The position numbers were made by a program, and so were the translations under genes. From positions 1 to 64,000 of the forward strand of contig DDIN01000007.1 in the NCBI GenBank assembly GCA_002338565.1: DNA of 64,000 bases, read 5' to 3'. The notes under the pieces were generated by a model that saw only the letters and a list, made by a program, of their open reading frames with translations, was not told where the DNA came from and made no database searches. Source of the DNA: Hyphomonadaceae bacterium UBA1849. Its GTDB lineage: Bacteria; Pseudomonadota; Alphaproteobacteria; Caulobacterales; Hyphomonadaceae. The stretch's first letter is position 1. Each line of letters begins with the position of its first letter. This document shows positions 17,281 to 26,072 of this stretch, piece by piece.

Positions 17281-17700
17281 AATTTTGGTTAGTTTGAGCG
17301 AGTTATAGTTAACGTAACTGGGGCGAATCAACTCCCTCAAGAATAGATTCTTTAAGTATATACAATTTAAGGGAATTATTCGCGCATGAGGCGAGTTGGC
17401 GTGTTTTTCAAACAAAAACAATGCCCTGAATAGCACAAGGGCGGCCCAGAAGGACCGCCCCGCACTCAACACTACTCTACACATCAAGTGCATCTCCATA
17501 CAGGAGCTCACCCGATTTGGTGATAATTAGCACAAATGTATTAACAAAGAAAGAGTATGACGCAGTCGTCACGAAATGATCATAAGCGTTTCTTTAAACA
17601 GAAACTGCGTGAATTCTTGTCTGTTTTGGTCATTTATTTGCGGGATGAAACCGCGATCATTCAGACCATTTGAGCGTCAATTTTCGGGAAAACAGAAAAC
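17281..17700. other. AT-rich intergenic region, 420 bp
   Basis: No convincing gene on either strand. The stretch is visibly more AT-rich than its surroundings. A hairpin GGGCGG-CC...GG-CCGCCC lies at 17439-17460 without a T-tract, and TTTAAG...TTTAAG spans 17351-17374. Both flanking genes point into it, so terminators for pth and for tRNA-Ala are expected, but no classical one is seen. Confidence 0.4.
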
Positions 17701-17776
<76 letters not shown>

Positions 17777-17793
17777 AGTTTTCAGAGGGGCGA

Positions 17794-17822
17794 GGCTTAC
17801 GCTGAAATCCGGTCGTTTTCAA
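17794..17822 (-). promoter_or_regulatory. Possible promoter of tRNA-Ala
   Basis: On the minus strand TTGAAA, 17 bp, TAAGCC, placed about 18 nt before the tRNA 5' end. The -35 is good and the -10 poor. Read-through from the upstream FYDLN gene is an alternative. Confidence 0.3.
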
Positions 17823-17857
17823 GACCAAAAAATTCTGCGAAGCCCCGGCCGTAAGTC

Positions 17858-18361
17858 TTAGATTTTGTCGTCGTCTTCGTCGTCAACATCGTCGTCGACA
17901 TCATCGATGTCTACGTTTGCATCGAGGTCGAAGTCTTCTTCTTCATCGTCGAGCACGACGTCATCATCATCATCGTCGATTGAATCTTCTGAGAAGCCTT
18001 CCGGAACAGCACCTGGTGTGTCGTCGTCGTCATCATCGTCGCCAGTTGGAATTGGCGCATCCTGATCTACCTCGTCGATCTCAGGTGTATCATCTTCTTC
18101 GTCATCGTCATCATCGTCAGACTTGGACTTTTTGACATCCTCGATGTCATCTTCGTCTTCGTCCTCGTCATCATCTTCCGGATCTTTCGGCTTAGCTGCA
18201 CCGCGTGGCGCTTTAGCCGGCGTGATGTCGACTTCTTCGAAGAAAGACAGCGGGTATTCCTTACCCGTGTACGGAGAGACGATCGGATCCTTGCTGAGGT
18301 CGTAAAAGTTCTTTCCCGTTTCCGGGCAAGTACGTTTGGTTCCCAAATCTTTTCTTGGCAC
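17858..18361 (-). CDS. TIGR02300 family FYDLN-acidic protein
   Basis: 167 residues from a GTG at 18361, preceded by AAGGGGG. The frame can be read back to 18433 only from a TTG. The first ~45 residues are conserved (LGTKRTCPETGKNFYDLSKD, then SPYTGKEYPLSFFEE). The rest is overwhelmingly Asp/Glu with Ser and Val, which must be disordered and highly negative. The family is restricted to alphaproteobacteria and of unknown function. The acidic tail suggests binding to basic proteins or mimicry of nucleic acid. It is divergent from aroA with 107 bp between them, a typical alphaproteobacterial arrangement. Confidence 0.92.
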   Translation of the reverse strand: MPRKDLGTKRTCPETGKNFYDLSKDPIVSPYTGKEYPLSFFEEVDITPAKAPRGAAKPKDPEDDDEDEDEDDIEDVKKSKSDDDDDDEEDDTPEIDEVDQDAPIPTGDDDDDDDTPGAVPEGFSEDSIDDDDDDVVLDDEEEDFDLDANVDIDDVDDDVDDEDDDKI

Positions 18362-18468
18362 AGCGGCCCCCTTAGGCGATCTATTTGTTTTCGTTTGGGG
18401 CGAGCGCTTGCCATGATCAACTCGCCCTGTCAAAGCAGTTTTGTAACCAATAACAGGTCGACAAGTTT

Positions 18469-19788
18469 ATGGTCTGGATTTCCACCCCTGTAAAACGCAT
18501 TTCGGGACAAATTGTACCTCCCGGTGATAAAAGCTGCTCACACAGGGCAATTATGTTCGCTGCAATGGCAGAAGGCACCTCAAATATAACGGGTCTTCTG
18601 GAAGGTGATGACGTTCTGCGAACAGGTGAAGCCTGCCGTCAACTCGGGGCAACTGTCACTAAAACCGGCAAAGGCGCGTGGACGGTTCAGGGGCTTGGCC
18701 GCTTTCAGCAACCTGAAAATGCGATTGACTTCGGAAACTCCGGAACGGGATCACGCCTGATGATGGGTGCCATGGCTGGCTATCCGATTCGCGTGAGCCT
18801 GTGCGGTGATGAGAGCCTGTCATCGCGGCCGATGAACCGCGTTTTGAACCCGCTGCGCGACATGGGCATGCAGGTTACACAGATCGGACCGCACGAAGGT
18901 CAGCTTCCGCTGGCTATCACCGGATCGTCCGAGCTGAGCGCAATCGACTACACACCACCCGTCGCGTCCGCTCAGGTAAAGTCTGCTGTTCTGCTGGCAG
19001 GCCTAAATGCCAAAGGCACGACAATTGTTCGTGAGCCGCGCAAAACGCGGGACCATACCGAACGTATGCTGGAAGGCTTCGGCGTTGAACTTCAGTCTGC
19101 AGACGAAGGCGAAGGCCAGCGCGTATCCATCGTAGGTGGCCAGAAGCTGCGTGCTGGTGACTTTATCGTGCCTTCCGACCCGTCCTCTGCTGCTTTCCTG
19201 CTCGCCGCAGGTCTCATCTCTCCGGATGCGGACATGACCATTGAAGGTCACATGACCAACCCGACGCGCTCGGGCTTCCTCGAAGTCATCAAAGGCATGG
19301 CCGATCTCGACATCACCAACCAACGCCTTGTCAGCGGCGAAGAAGTGATTGATGTGCGCATTCGCGGCAAAGACCGGCTGGTGGCGACTAACCCGCCAGA
19401 AGAGCTGGTGCCTGCAATGATCGACGAATTCCCGATCTTCGGCGTGCTGGCAGCTTTCGCTAAAGGCGAAACACGTATCACTGGCGCAGAAGAGCTGCGA
19501 GTGAAGGAAAGCGACCGCATCCGCGCGACTGTGGACCTCTTGCGTGTGAATGGCGTGGAAGTCGAAGAGCTGGAAGACGGCTTCATCGTTCAGGGCTGCG
19601 ACGGCGAAGTTCCGGGCGGCGGCACCGTTGAGACCCGTCATGACCACCGCATCGCCATGTCAGCGCTTGTTATGGGCATCGCTGCGCAAAACCCTGTCGC
19701 GGTAGATGATGTGGCGATGATCGCGACCAGCTATCCGGAATTCTTCGACCATATGGCCCAACTCGGCGCTGATATCCGCGAGAGGTAG
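18469..19788 (+). CDS. aroA: 3-phosphoshikimate 1-carboxyvinyltransferase (EPSP synthase)
   Basis: 439 residues. It joins phosphoenolpyruvate to shikimate-3-phosphate in aromatic amino acid synthesis, in the cytoplasm. Landmarks are PGDKSCSHRAIMFAAMAEG (usual S-I-S/T replaced by S-C-S), the PEP-site FGNSGTGSRLMMGAMAG, DESLSSRPMNR, PPVASAQVKSAVLLAGL and RVKESDRIRA, then TRHDHRIAMSAL. The FGNSGTGSRL form with Ala/Gly changes is typical of the class II, glyphosate-tolerant enzymes of alphaproteobacteria (family knowledge, not tested). In relatives cmk and rpsA follow at once. Here three unrelated genes intervene. Confidence 0.96.
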   Translation: MVWISTPVKRISGQIVPPGDKSCSHRAIMFAAMAEGTSNITGLLEGDDVLRTGEACRQLGATVTKTGKGAWTVQGLGRFQQPENAIDFGNSGTGSRLMMGAMAGYPIRVSLCGDESLSSRPMNRVLNPLRDMGMQVTQIGPHEGQLPLAITGSSELSAIDYTPPVASAQVKSAVLLAGLNAKGTTIVREPRKTRDHTERMLEGFGVELQSADEGEGQRVSIVGGQKLRAGDFIVPSDPSSAAFLLAAGLISPDADMTIEGHMTNPTRSGFLEVIKGMADLDITNQRLVSGEEVIDVRIRGKDRLVATNPPEELVPAMIDEFPIFGVLAAFAKGETRITGAEELRVKESDRIRATVDLLRVNGVEVEELEDGFIVQGCDGEVPGGGTVETRHDHRIAMSALVMGIAAQNPVAVDDVAMIATSYPEFFDHMAQLGADIRER

Positions 19789-19792
19789 AACA

Positions 19793-19824
19793 AATCAAAA
19801 AAGGCAGAGGCCCACGCCTCTGCC
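19793..19824 (-). terminator. Terminator for the crotonase-family gene (minus strand)
   Basis: GGCAGAGGC-CCAC-GCCTCTGCC at 19803-19824. On the minus strand it is followed by TTTTTT, so it best serves the crotonase gene. On the plus strand, where it follows the aroA stop by 14 nt, only GTTTG follows. Confidence 0.8.
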
Positions 19825-19835
19825 GTTTGCTTCAC

Positions 19836-20630
19836 TTAGCGCCCTTTCCAGACAGGGGCGCGTTTTTCAAGGAAGGCGCGCGGCCCCTCTTTGGCATCTT
19901 CACTCGAGAAGACGACCGCAGAGGCTTCATTTGAGGCTTTCCAGAGCTCTTCTTCAGTTCCGTCATAGGCCTGACGGGCAACCTCAAGACTTTTACGAAC
20001 GGCCAGCGGCGCATTCGCACCAATCTGCGCTGCAAGGCTTTTGGCTTCGGCCAGCACGTCTTCAGACGGCACCATGCGGTTTACCAACCCCAACTGATAC
20101 ATACGTTCAGCTGGCAGTGGGTCGCCGGTCGCGACAATCTCAAGCGCTATATTGCGAGGCAGAGCACGCGGCAAACGGAAGACACCGCCCGCACCTGCAA
20201 AGATACCGCGTTTCACTTCAGGCAGGCCGAAGCGTGAGTTATCCGCCGCGACGATCATATCGCAGGTTAGCGGCAGTTCGCAGCCGCCAGCGAGCGCGTT
20301 GCCGCGCACCGCGGCGATCCATGGTTTGGAGCGACTGGATTTCACAAAACCCGCAAAGCCGCCATCCTTTGTAGAGAGTGCCCGCGCATTGCCTTTGGAA
20401 ATCTCGGAAAGGTCAGCGCCTGCGCAGAAGGTTGATTCCAGAGATGAGGTGAGAATGGCCACGCGCACATCATCGTCACGCTCCACCTCTTTCACGATCC
20501 AGTCCATCGCCGTTGCGACTGCTCCATTCACGGCGTTGCGCTTATCCGGCCGGTTCAGTGTGACCACAGCGATATGGTCTGCAACCTCATAAAGCACTTC
20601 CTGACCGACTGATTCCGGTTTGTCTGACAT
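19836..20630 (-). CDS. Enoyl-CoA hydratase/isomerase (crotonase) family protein
   Basis: 264 residues. Crotonase fold: VVTLNRPDKRNAVNGAVATA, FCAGADLSEI (first oxyanion-hole part), WIAAVRGNALAGGCELPLTC (second oxyanion-hole part) and FGLPEVKRGIFAGAGGVFRL with the acidic residue at the usual catalytic position. It probably hydrates 2-enoyl-CoA or acts in fatty-acid or amino-acid breakdown. The exact acyl-CoA is unknown. ATG with GGAGAG upstream. A single-gene unit with its own terminator. Confidence 0.9.
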   Translation of the reverse strand: MSDKPESVGQEVLYEVADHIAVVTLNRPDKRNAVNGAVATAMDWIVKEVERDDDVRVAILTSSLESTFCAGADLSEISKGNARALSTKDGGFAGFVKSSRSKPWIAAVRGNALAGGCELPLTCDMIVAADNSRFGLPEVKRGIFAGAGGVFRLPRALPRNIALEIVATGDPLPAERMYQLGLVNRMVPSEDVLAEAKSLAAQIGANAPLAVRKSLEVARQAYDGTEEELWKASNEASAVVFSSEDAKEGPRAFLEKRAPVWKGR

Positions 20631-20824
20631 GTCTCTCTCCCGTAATTATTTTGGAGCATGATTGAGGCGAAAGCTGGCGCACGCAAGATCACGCTAGGGA
20701 AGCCGCAAATCAAACGAAACGGAACGCAATTGACGTGTCCGGACAGGTTTTCCGGTTGATTGAGCGCAGCGGTTTCATACAAGCGAATGAGTATTTTTCT
20801 TCTACCGAATTTTCCGGAGACATT

Positions 20825-22225
20825 ATGCCGAGCCTGTTCAATCTGCCCACCTGCACCCTGACCGCCATCCTCGCGCTCACGGCCTGCACTGGCGCGAACG
20901 TACCGGACGTGACCTATAGCGAACCTGCACCACTGGACGCACAAGCGAATGGCGTCTGGTACTCGTCGGAAAAAGACTGGGTGCTGGAAATCAAGGACGG
21001 CGCGGTCACGCGCTGGGAATATAGCCCCGAGTATTGCTACCGAACACCGGAGGCCAATGAAGCCACGCCCATGATGGGTCAGGTGGAATACCGCCTTTAT
21101 CGCGCGGCATCGGACGGACATGCCATTCGTCTTCAATATCTTCCGGGAGATGCGTCGGCCTATTTCGAACGCATGGACGCCCTGCCCGCGCATTGCGGCA
21201 GCGAAGACTTGACCTCCGAAACAGTGCTGTTCGACATTTTCACAAACACCATGGCCGAGCATTATGGCTTCTTTGAACCTCGCGGCGTGGATTGGTACGC
21301 CTCGGTTGAAGCCGCGCGCCCGCGAGTGAGCGACGGCATGGGCGAGGCGGCTCTGTGGCAGGTCTTCTCCGATCTTCTTATTCCGCTTGGCGATTCCCAC
21401 ACCAAGATGATCGGCATGGTGGATGGTGAGCGCGCGCGCATTCAGGGCGGCATGGGCACGACACTTCCAATGGTGCAGGCAGGCATGGGCGAAGGCGCCT
21501 GGGTGATGGGTCTCGTCAACCAGTTAGAGGCAGATGTGCTCGACGAGGGCATGGAACTGATTGCTGATCGCGTCGTGGTCGGCGAAATCGACGAGCGCGT
21601 CGGTTATATCCAGATTTTCACAATGGGTGGTTTCAGCTCTGGCGAGGTGCCGGGCACGATTGAATGGTCTCAGGCTGAACTCTCCGCGCTCGCGGATATC
21701 ATGGATGACACCCTTACCCGCTTTGCTGATCATGAAGCCATCATTTTCGACCTCTCAAACAATCGTGGCGGATACGACGCTGTCACACGTGCTCTGGCGG
21801 CGCGTTTCACCGAGGCTCCGTTCATGGGGTACCGCGTGACCGTCGAGGGCGAGCCGGAAGCAACAACCGAATACCCGATTGAGCCTTATGACGGCCCGCG
21901 CTTCACAGGTTCGGTCTATCTGATGACCAGCGATGTGACGGTGTCTGGCGGCGAGATCACGACAATGATGATGAAACAGCTGCCGAATGTAACGCATGTC
22001 GGCACGACGACGCGCGGCGCGTTCTCGACCCCGCTGGCAAAACCGCTTCCGAATGGCTGGTATCTGGAACTCGCGAATGAAACTTTCCAGACGGCTGAAG
22101 GCGTCGTCTATGAAGGCCGCGGCATTCCGCCGGATGTGGAGATCAACATTTATCCGGAAGACGCGCAGATTGAGGGCCATGCAGATGCGATCGCGCAGAT
22201 CATGGAGATGATCGACGCAGGTTAA
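20825..22225 (+). CDS. S41-family (tail-specific-type) lipoprotein peptidase
   Basis: 466 residues from the ATG at 20825, with GGAG upstream. The N terminus (TCTLTAILALTAC) ends in the lipobox LTAC, so it is a lipoprotein, modified by Lgt and acting in the periplasm. The C-terminal half has S41 features: VGYIQIFTMGGFSSGE, IIFDLSNNRGGYD and YLMTSDVTVSGGEITTMMM with the nucleophile Ser in VSGGE, then GTTTRGAFSTPL. No PDZ domain is obvious. The middle includes LGDSHTKM, the S41 LxDxHT motif. The substrate is unknown. Its stop overlaps the next convergent gene (TTAA). Confidence 0.88.
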   Translation: MPSLFNLPTCTLTAILALTACTGANVPDVTYSEPAPLDAQANGVWYSSEKDWVLEIKDGAVTRWEYSPEYCYRTPEANEATPMMGQVEYRLYRAASDGHAIRLQYLPGDASAYFERMDALPAHCGSEDLTSETVLFDIFTNTMAEHYGFFEPRGVDWYASVEAARPRVSDGMGEAALWQVFSDLLIPLGDSHTKMIGMVDGERARIQGGMGTTLPMVQAGMGEGAWVMGLVNQLEADVLDEGMELIADRVVVGEIDERVGYIQIFTMGGFSSGEVPGTIEWSQAELSALADIMDDTLTRFADHEAIIFDLSNNRGGYDAVTRALAARFTEAPFMGYRVTVEGEPEATTEYPIEPYDGPRFTGSVYLMTSDVTVSGGEITTMMMKQLPNVTHVGTTTRGAFSTPLAKPLPNGWYLELANETFQTAEGVVYEGRGIPPDVEINIYPEDAQIEGHADAIAQIMEMIDAG

Positions 22226-22890
22226 ATGCTCACTGGCTGTAGCTGCTCTTCAAGGGCGGAGACAGCCGGAAAGCCATCTTTCGGCAGTGTGATTTCTGTT
22301 CCGTCTTTCAGCGTGAGGTTCAGATACTCCGCCTTACGTCCGCCATGCAGAATGGCCATGCCGACGCCTCGCGGACCGTCAAATGCAGCCAGCAACGCCC
22401 AGCCCCAGTTTGGCATTTTGAAGACGTGGGGCCTCGCGTCGACGACTTGCGACAGATGGAATTCATGCACGGTCTTAATATCTGCCAGTTTTACGTGGCC
22501 GCTATCCAGCGACAGCCAGAGGCAGGCATTTCGCGTCGCCATCCAGTAAAGTACGAGCCCGGCGACAATCATCGGCGAGGTGAAGATGAACACCATCCAC
22601 CAACGCGGCATGCCGTCATTGCCGATCAGCGAATAGACAAGCGCCAGAAGCGGCAGGGCCAGAACGCTCGCCCCGACATCGACGCCAATCACGTCTTCGC
22701 CGTAGGACATATGCTCTGATGTCGAAGGCAGCTTCTCTTTCGGCAGGAAAATGTAAGCGAGAATACCAGACGCAATCGAGATCGCGCCGATGACGAAGTG
22801 CTGGCCTTGGAATAAGGCCGCGCCACCCGCGAGAACGCCCGCGACCAGCAGAACGCGGCGCATTACTTCAATGTAGAACCAGTATCTCAT
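22222..22890 (-). CDS. Hypothetical membrane protein
   Basis: 222 residues. There are two hydrophobic segments near the N terminus (RVLLVAGVLAGGAALF, FVIGAISIASGILAYIFL) and two in the middle (VLALPLLALVYSLIG, VFIFTSPMIVAGLVLYWM). The C-terminal ~90 residues are a soluble strand-rich domain (HVKLADIKTVHEFHLSQVVD) that looks like a PH-like domain with a YLNLTLKDGTEITLPKDGF strand pair. Function unknown. ATG preceded by GGAGG. Its stop shares bases with that of the convergent S41 peptidase. Confidence 0.75.
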   Translation of the reverse strand: MRYWFYIEVMRRVLLVAGVLAGGAALFQGQHFVIGAISIASGILAYIFLPKEKLPSTSEHMSYGEDVIGVDVGASVLALPLLALVYSLIGNDGMPRWWMVFIFTSPMIVAGLVLYWMATRNACLWLSLDSGHVKLADIKTVHEFHLSQVVDARPHVFKMPNWGWALLAAFDGPRGVGMAILHGGRKAEYLNLTLKDGTEITLPKDGFPAVSALEEQLQPVSI

Positions 22891-23014
22891 ATCGGCCTCC
22901 GCCTGACTGTCTCACAGCAACCGACTTCGCGGAATGCGGCACAAAGACCATATGGAGTATATGGTTTTCTCTGATTAACTTTCATACACTCCTTTTAAAG
23001 CGTACTCTCAAACC

Positions 23015-24163
23015 ATGCTGCACATTTATCATGGCAATATTCTGGACCTTGAAGTCGGCGCAATCGTCAACGCGGCGAATAAGACCCTGATGGGCGGCGG
23101 CGGTGTTGATGGTGCGATCCATGCAGCTGCCGGGCCGCAGCTAAAAGACGCCTGCCGGCCACTTGCGCCCTGCCCGACCGGAGAAGTGCGCGTGACTGAA
23201 GGCTTCGGGCTCGCGCCCCGGCTCATCTTTCACACCGTTGGCCCGATTTTTCATGATGGCCAGCAGGGTGAAGCGGATGATCTTGAAGCCTGTTATCGCA
23301 ACTGCCTGCAGGAAGCGCTCTGCCATGGCGTGAAATCCATCGCCTTTCCTGCCATCTCGACAGGCGCTTATGGCTTTCCGGCCCTGGAAGCCGCCGAGAT
23401 CGCGGTTGAGACCTGCGCAAACCACGTTAAAGAGCATGACACTGAAATCTATCTGGTAGCGTTCGATCCCGACACCACTGCTGCCCTAAGAGAGGCCTAT
23501 TCAGAATTCATGGCTCAGAACCGTTTAGTCATTGCCGTTGACGGCACGCTCGCCTCCGGCAAGGGCACACTCTCCAAAGGCCTCGCGGCAGACTTAGGCC
23601 TTCCTCACCTTGATACGGGCCTTCTCTACCGCGCGACGGCGAAAGCCTGCCTTGATGCTGGCGTCTCGCCCGATGATGAAGCCGGTGCGGCGGAACTTGC
23701 AGCCACGCTCGATATCAACGCCATGAAGCCGGACGAACTTCGTACCGCAGAAGTCGGTCAGGCAGCCTCGCGCGTTGCAGTGCATCCGGATGTACGCAAA
23801 GCCCTGTTCCAGCTACAGCGCGATTTCGCAGCACAGGCCGGAGGCGCAATTCTGGACGGACGCGATATCGGCACGGTTGTCTGCCCTGACGCTGACATCA
23901 AATTCTGGATAGACGCCGATGTTGAGGTCCGCGCGGCGCGGCGCGTAGCTGAACTCAACGCCAAAGGCGACCCGATCACGCAGGACGAAATGGTCACCCA
24001 GCTCAAAGAACGTGACGAGCGGGACAAGAACCGCGCCGTCGCGCCGATGAAACCGGCAGAAGATGCCCACTTGCTAGATACGACTCATTTGTCTATAGAC
24101 GCGGCACGAGAACACGCCCGGCTCATTGTCGATCAGGTCAGGGCACGCATCGCAGGTCGTTAG
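23015..24163 (+). CDS. cmk: Macrodomain-cytidylate kinase fusion protein
   Basis: 382 residues in one uninterrupted frame. Residues 1-163 form a complete MacroD/YmdB-type macrodomain: AIVNAANKTLMGGGGVDGAI with Asn19/Asn22 and Asp32 at catalytic positions, FHTVGPIF and FPAISTGAYGFP. Such domains remove ADP-ribose or acetyl groups from ADP-ribosylated proteins and O-acetyl-ADP-ribose. Residues 166-382 form a complete cytidylate kinase (CMP/dCMP + ATP): P-loop GTLASGKGT at 177-185, LDTGLLYR, ILDGRDIGT and the lid RDERDKNR with DAHLLDT. The join is only about two residues (EFMAQN), with no linker. The Met at 166 (ATG at 23510) lacks a well-placed ribosome site. rpsA and ihfB follow, the usual place of cmk. 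Confidence 0.9.
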   Translation: MLHIYHGNILDLEVGAIVNAANKTLMGGGGVDGAIHAAAGPQLKDACRPLAPCPTGEVRVTEGFGLAPRLIFHTVGPIFHDGQQGEADDLEACYRNCLQEALCHGVKSIAFPAISTGAYGFPALEAAEIAVETCANHVKEHDTEIYLVAFDPDTTAALREAYSEFMAQNRLVIAVDGTLASGKGTLSKGLAADLGLPHLDTGLLYRATAKACLDAGVSPDDEAGAAELAATLDINAMKPDELRTAEVGQAASRVAVHPDVRKALFQLQRDFAAQAGGAILDGRDIGTVVCPDADIKFWIDADVEVRAARRVAELNAKGDPITQDEMVTQLKERDERDKNRAVAPMKPAEDAHLLDTTHLSIDAAREHARLIVDQVRARIAGR

Positions 24164-24296
24164 CCAGCCCCCGGGCAGCTAAAATCCACCGGCCCGCACC
24201 TTGATCGACTGAATTCACATCAACTTTAACCGACACTCGCAGTGTCATTTGTCCTATGGCGCAATCCATGGGGCTTGCAGAAATTTTGGAGTCTCA

Positions 24297-25988
24297 ATGT
24301 CTGCTGAAACTATGAACCCATCTACGGACGATTTTGCGTCCATGTTTGAATCCAGCTTTGCTGGAAGCAATATGCAAGAAGGCCGCGTTGTACCGGCTAC
24401 TGTAATTTCCGTCGAAAACGACGCAGTGATCGTTGACGTCGGCCTGAAAACTGAAGGTCGCGTTCCACTTCGCGAGTTCGGTCAGGATGCGACACCTAGC
24501 GCTGGTGATATCGTAGAAGTTTACCTTGAGCGCATCGAAAACGCGCTCGGCGAAGCTGTTCTTTCGCGCGACAAAGCACGCCGCGAAGAAGCATGGACAC
24601 GCCTCGAGAAACTTCACGAGAAAGAAGAGCCTGCAGAAGGCGCAATCGTTGGCCGCGTTAAAGGTGGCTTCACGGTTGACCTCGGTGGCGTCAACGCGTT
24701 CCTCCCGGGTTCTCAGGTTGATATCCGTCCAATCAAAGACGTCGGCCCACTCATGGGTGTTGCTCAGCCGTTCGCGATCCTCAAAATGGACCGCCCACGT
24801 GGCAACATCGTTGTATCCCGCCGTGCAGTTCTCGAAGAGAGCCGTGCAGAGCAACGTGCAGAGATCGTCGGCGAACTGGCTGAAGGTGACGTTCGTGAAG
24901 GCGTCGTCAAGAACATCACCGATTACGGTGCGTTCGTTGACCTCGGCGGCATTGATGGCCTCCTCCACGTCACAGACATGTCCTGGAAACGTATTTCTCA
25001 CCCAAGCCAGGTTGTGAACGTTGGCGAGACTGTCAAAGTTCAGATCATCAAGATCAACCCGGACACACAACGTATCTCTCTCGGCATGAAGCAACTCATG
25101 TCCGACCCATGGGATGGTGTTGAAGCGAAATACCCACTGGGCGCTCGCTACACTGGCCGCATCACGAACATCACTGACTACGGTGCGTTCGTTGAGCTGG
25201 AAGACGGCGTTGAAGGCCTCATCCACGTGTCTGAAATGTCCTGGACTAAGAAAAACGTCCACCCGGGCAAAATCGTCTCTACTTCTCAGGAAGTTGACGT
25301 CATGGTCCTCGACGTTGATGCAGACAAGCGTCGCATCTCTCTCGGCCTCAAGCAGTGCATGGACAACCCATGGGATGCGTTCCTCGTTGACCACCCAGTC
25401 GGTTCTGAACTCGAAGGCGAAGTTCGCGGCATCACCGAATTCGGTATGTTCGTTGGCATCGGCCCAGACCTCGACGGTATGGTTCACATCAACGACATCG
25501 ACTGGAACCGTCAGGGCGAAGAAGCAATCGAAGACTACAACAAAGGCGACACCGTCAAAGTTAAGGTCCTCGAAGTTGACGTTGAGAAAGAACGTATCTC
25601 TCTCGGCATCAAACAACTCGGCGACGACCCGATGGCTGGTGGCGACGTGCGTAAGGGCTCGACCCTCACCGTTACTGTCACCGAAGTCGCTTCCGGTGGT
25701 ATCGAAGTTGAGCTTCCAGAAGGCCTCAAAGCCTTCATCCGTCGCTCTGACCTTTCCCGTGACCGTTCAGAGCAGCGCCCGGAGCGTTTCGCTGTTGGCG
25801 ACACAATCGACGCGAAAGTCACAAACTTCGACCGCAACTCTCGCCGCGTAACGCTCTCCATTAAAGCTCTGGAGATCGAAGAAGAGAAAGAAGCAGTCGC
25901 TCAGTACGGCTCTGCTGACTCTGGCGCGTCCCTCGGTGATATCCTTGGTGCGGCCCTCAAAGGTGATGAGGAAGAAGGCAAACAATAG
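24297..25988 (+). CDS. rpsA: 30S ribosomal protein S1
   Basis: 563 residues from the ATG at 24297, with GGAG at 6 nt. The frame opens earlier, but no ribosome site precedes those starts. Six S1 (OB-fold) repeats are visible, with recurring GAFVDLGGIDGLLHVTDMSW-like cores, e.g. YGAFVELEDGVEGLIHVSEM and FGMFVGIGPDLDGMVHINDI, each followed by ...RISLGxKQ. S1 brings mRNA to the small subunit. Codon use is strongly biased, as expected for a highly expressed gene. It lies 133 bp after the macrodomain-CMK gene. Confidence 0.98.
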   Translation: MSAETMNPSTDDFASMFESSFAGSNMQEGRVVPATVISVENDAVIVDVGLKTEGRVPLREFGQDATPSAGDIVEVYLERIENALGEAVLSRDKARREEAWTRLEKLHEKEEPAEGAIVGRVKGGFTVDLGGVNAFLPGSQVDIRPIKDVGPLMGVAQPFAILKMDRPRGNIVVSRRAVLEESRAEQRAEIVGELAEGDVREGVVKNITDYGAFVDLGGIDGLLHVTDMSWKRISHPSQVVNVGETVKVQIIKINPDTQRISLGMKQLMSDPWDGVEAKYPLGARYTGRITNITDYGAFVELEDGVEGLIHVSEMSWTKKNVHPGKIVSTSQEVDVMVLDVDADKRRISLGLKQCMDNPWDAFLVDHPVGSELEGEVRGITEFGMFVGIGPDLDGMVHINDIDWNRQGEEAIEDYNKGDTVKVKVLEVDVEKERISLGIKQLGDDPMAGGDVRKGSTLTVTVTEVASGGIEVELPEGLKAFIRRSDLSRDRSEQRPERFAVGDTIDAKVTNFDRNSRRVTLSIKALEIEEEKEAVAQYGSADSGASLGDILGAALKGDEEEGKQ

Positions 25989-26023
25989 AAATTTTGCCTT
26001 CATAGTAAAAATTCAATCACAAA

Positions 26024-26054
26024 TTCGCGGCGAAGCCTTTGGTTTCGCCGCGAA
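26024..26054. terminator. Hairpin between rpsA and ihfB
   Basis: TTCGCGGCGAAGCC / GGTTTCGCCGCGAA, a 14-bp stem with one G-T wobble and a 3-nt loop, followed by AAAACG rather than T residues. It may stabilise the rpsA 3' end or act as a weak terminator ahead of ihfB. Confidence 0.5.
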
Positions 26055-26072
26055 AACGTATATGGTGGGGGA

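Noticed and set aside
17858..18361. Acidic repeat region in the FYDLN gene as a simple-sequence insertion or assembly artefact
   Set aside because: The long Asp/Glu tail is normal for this alphaproteobacterial family and the frame is intact.
19003..19647. 214-codon minus-strand frame inside aroA
   Set aside because: No ribosome site or recognisable motif. Lies wholly within the aroA coding region.
24294..25616. A 440-codon open frame on the minus strand opposite rpsA
   Set aside because: It is the shadow of a strongly codon-biased ribosomal gene, and its composition (Phe/Val/Asp/Asn-rich) matches no protein family. rpsA on the other strand is certain.
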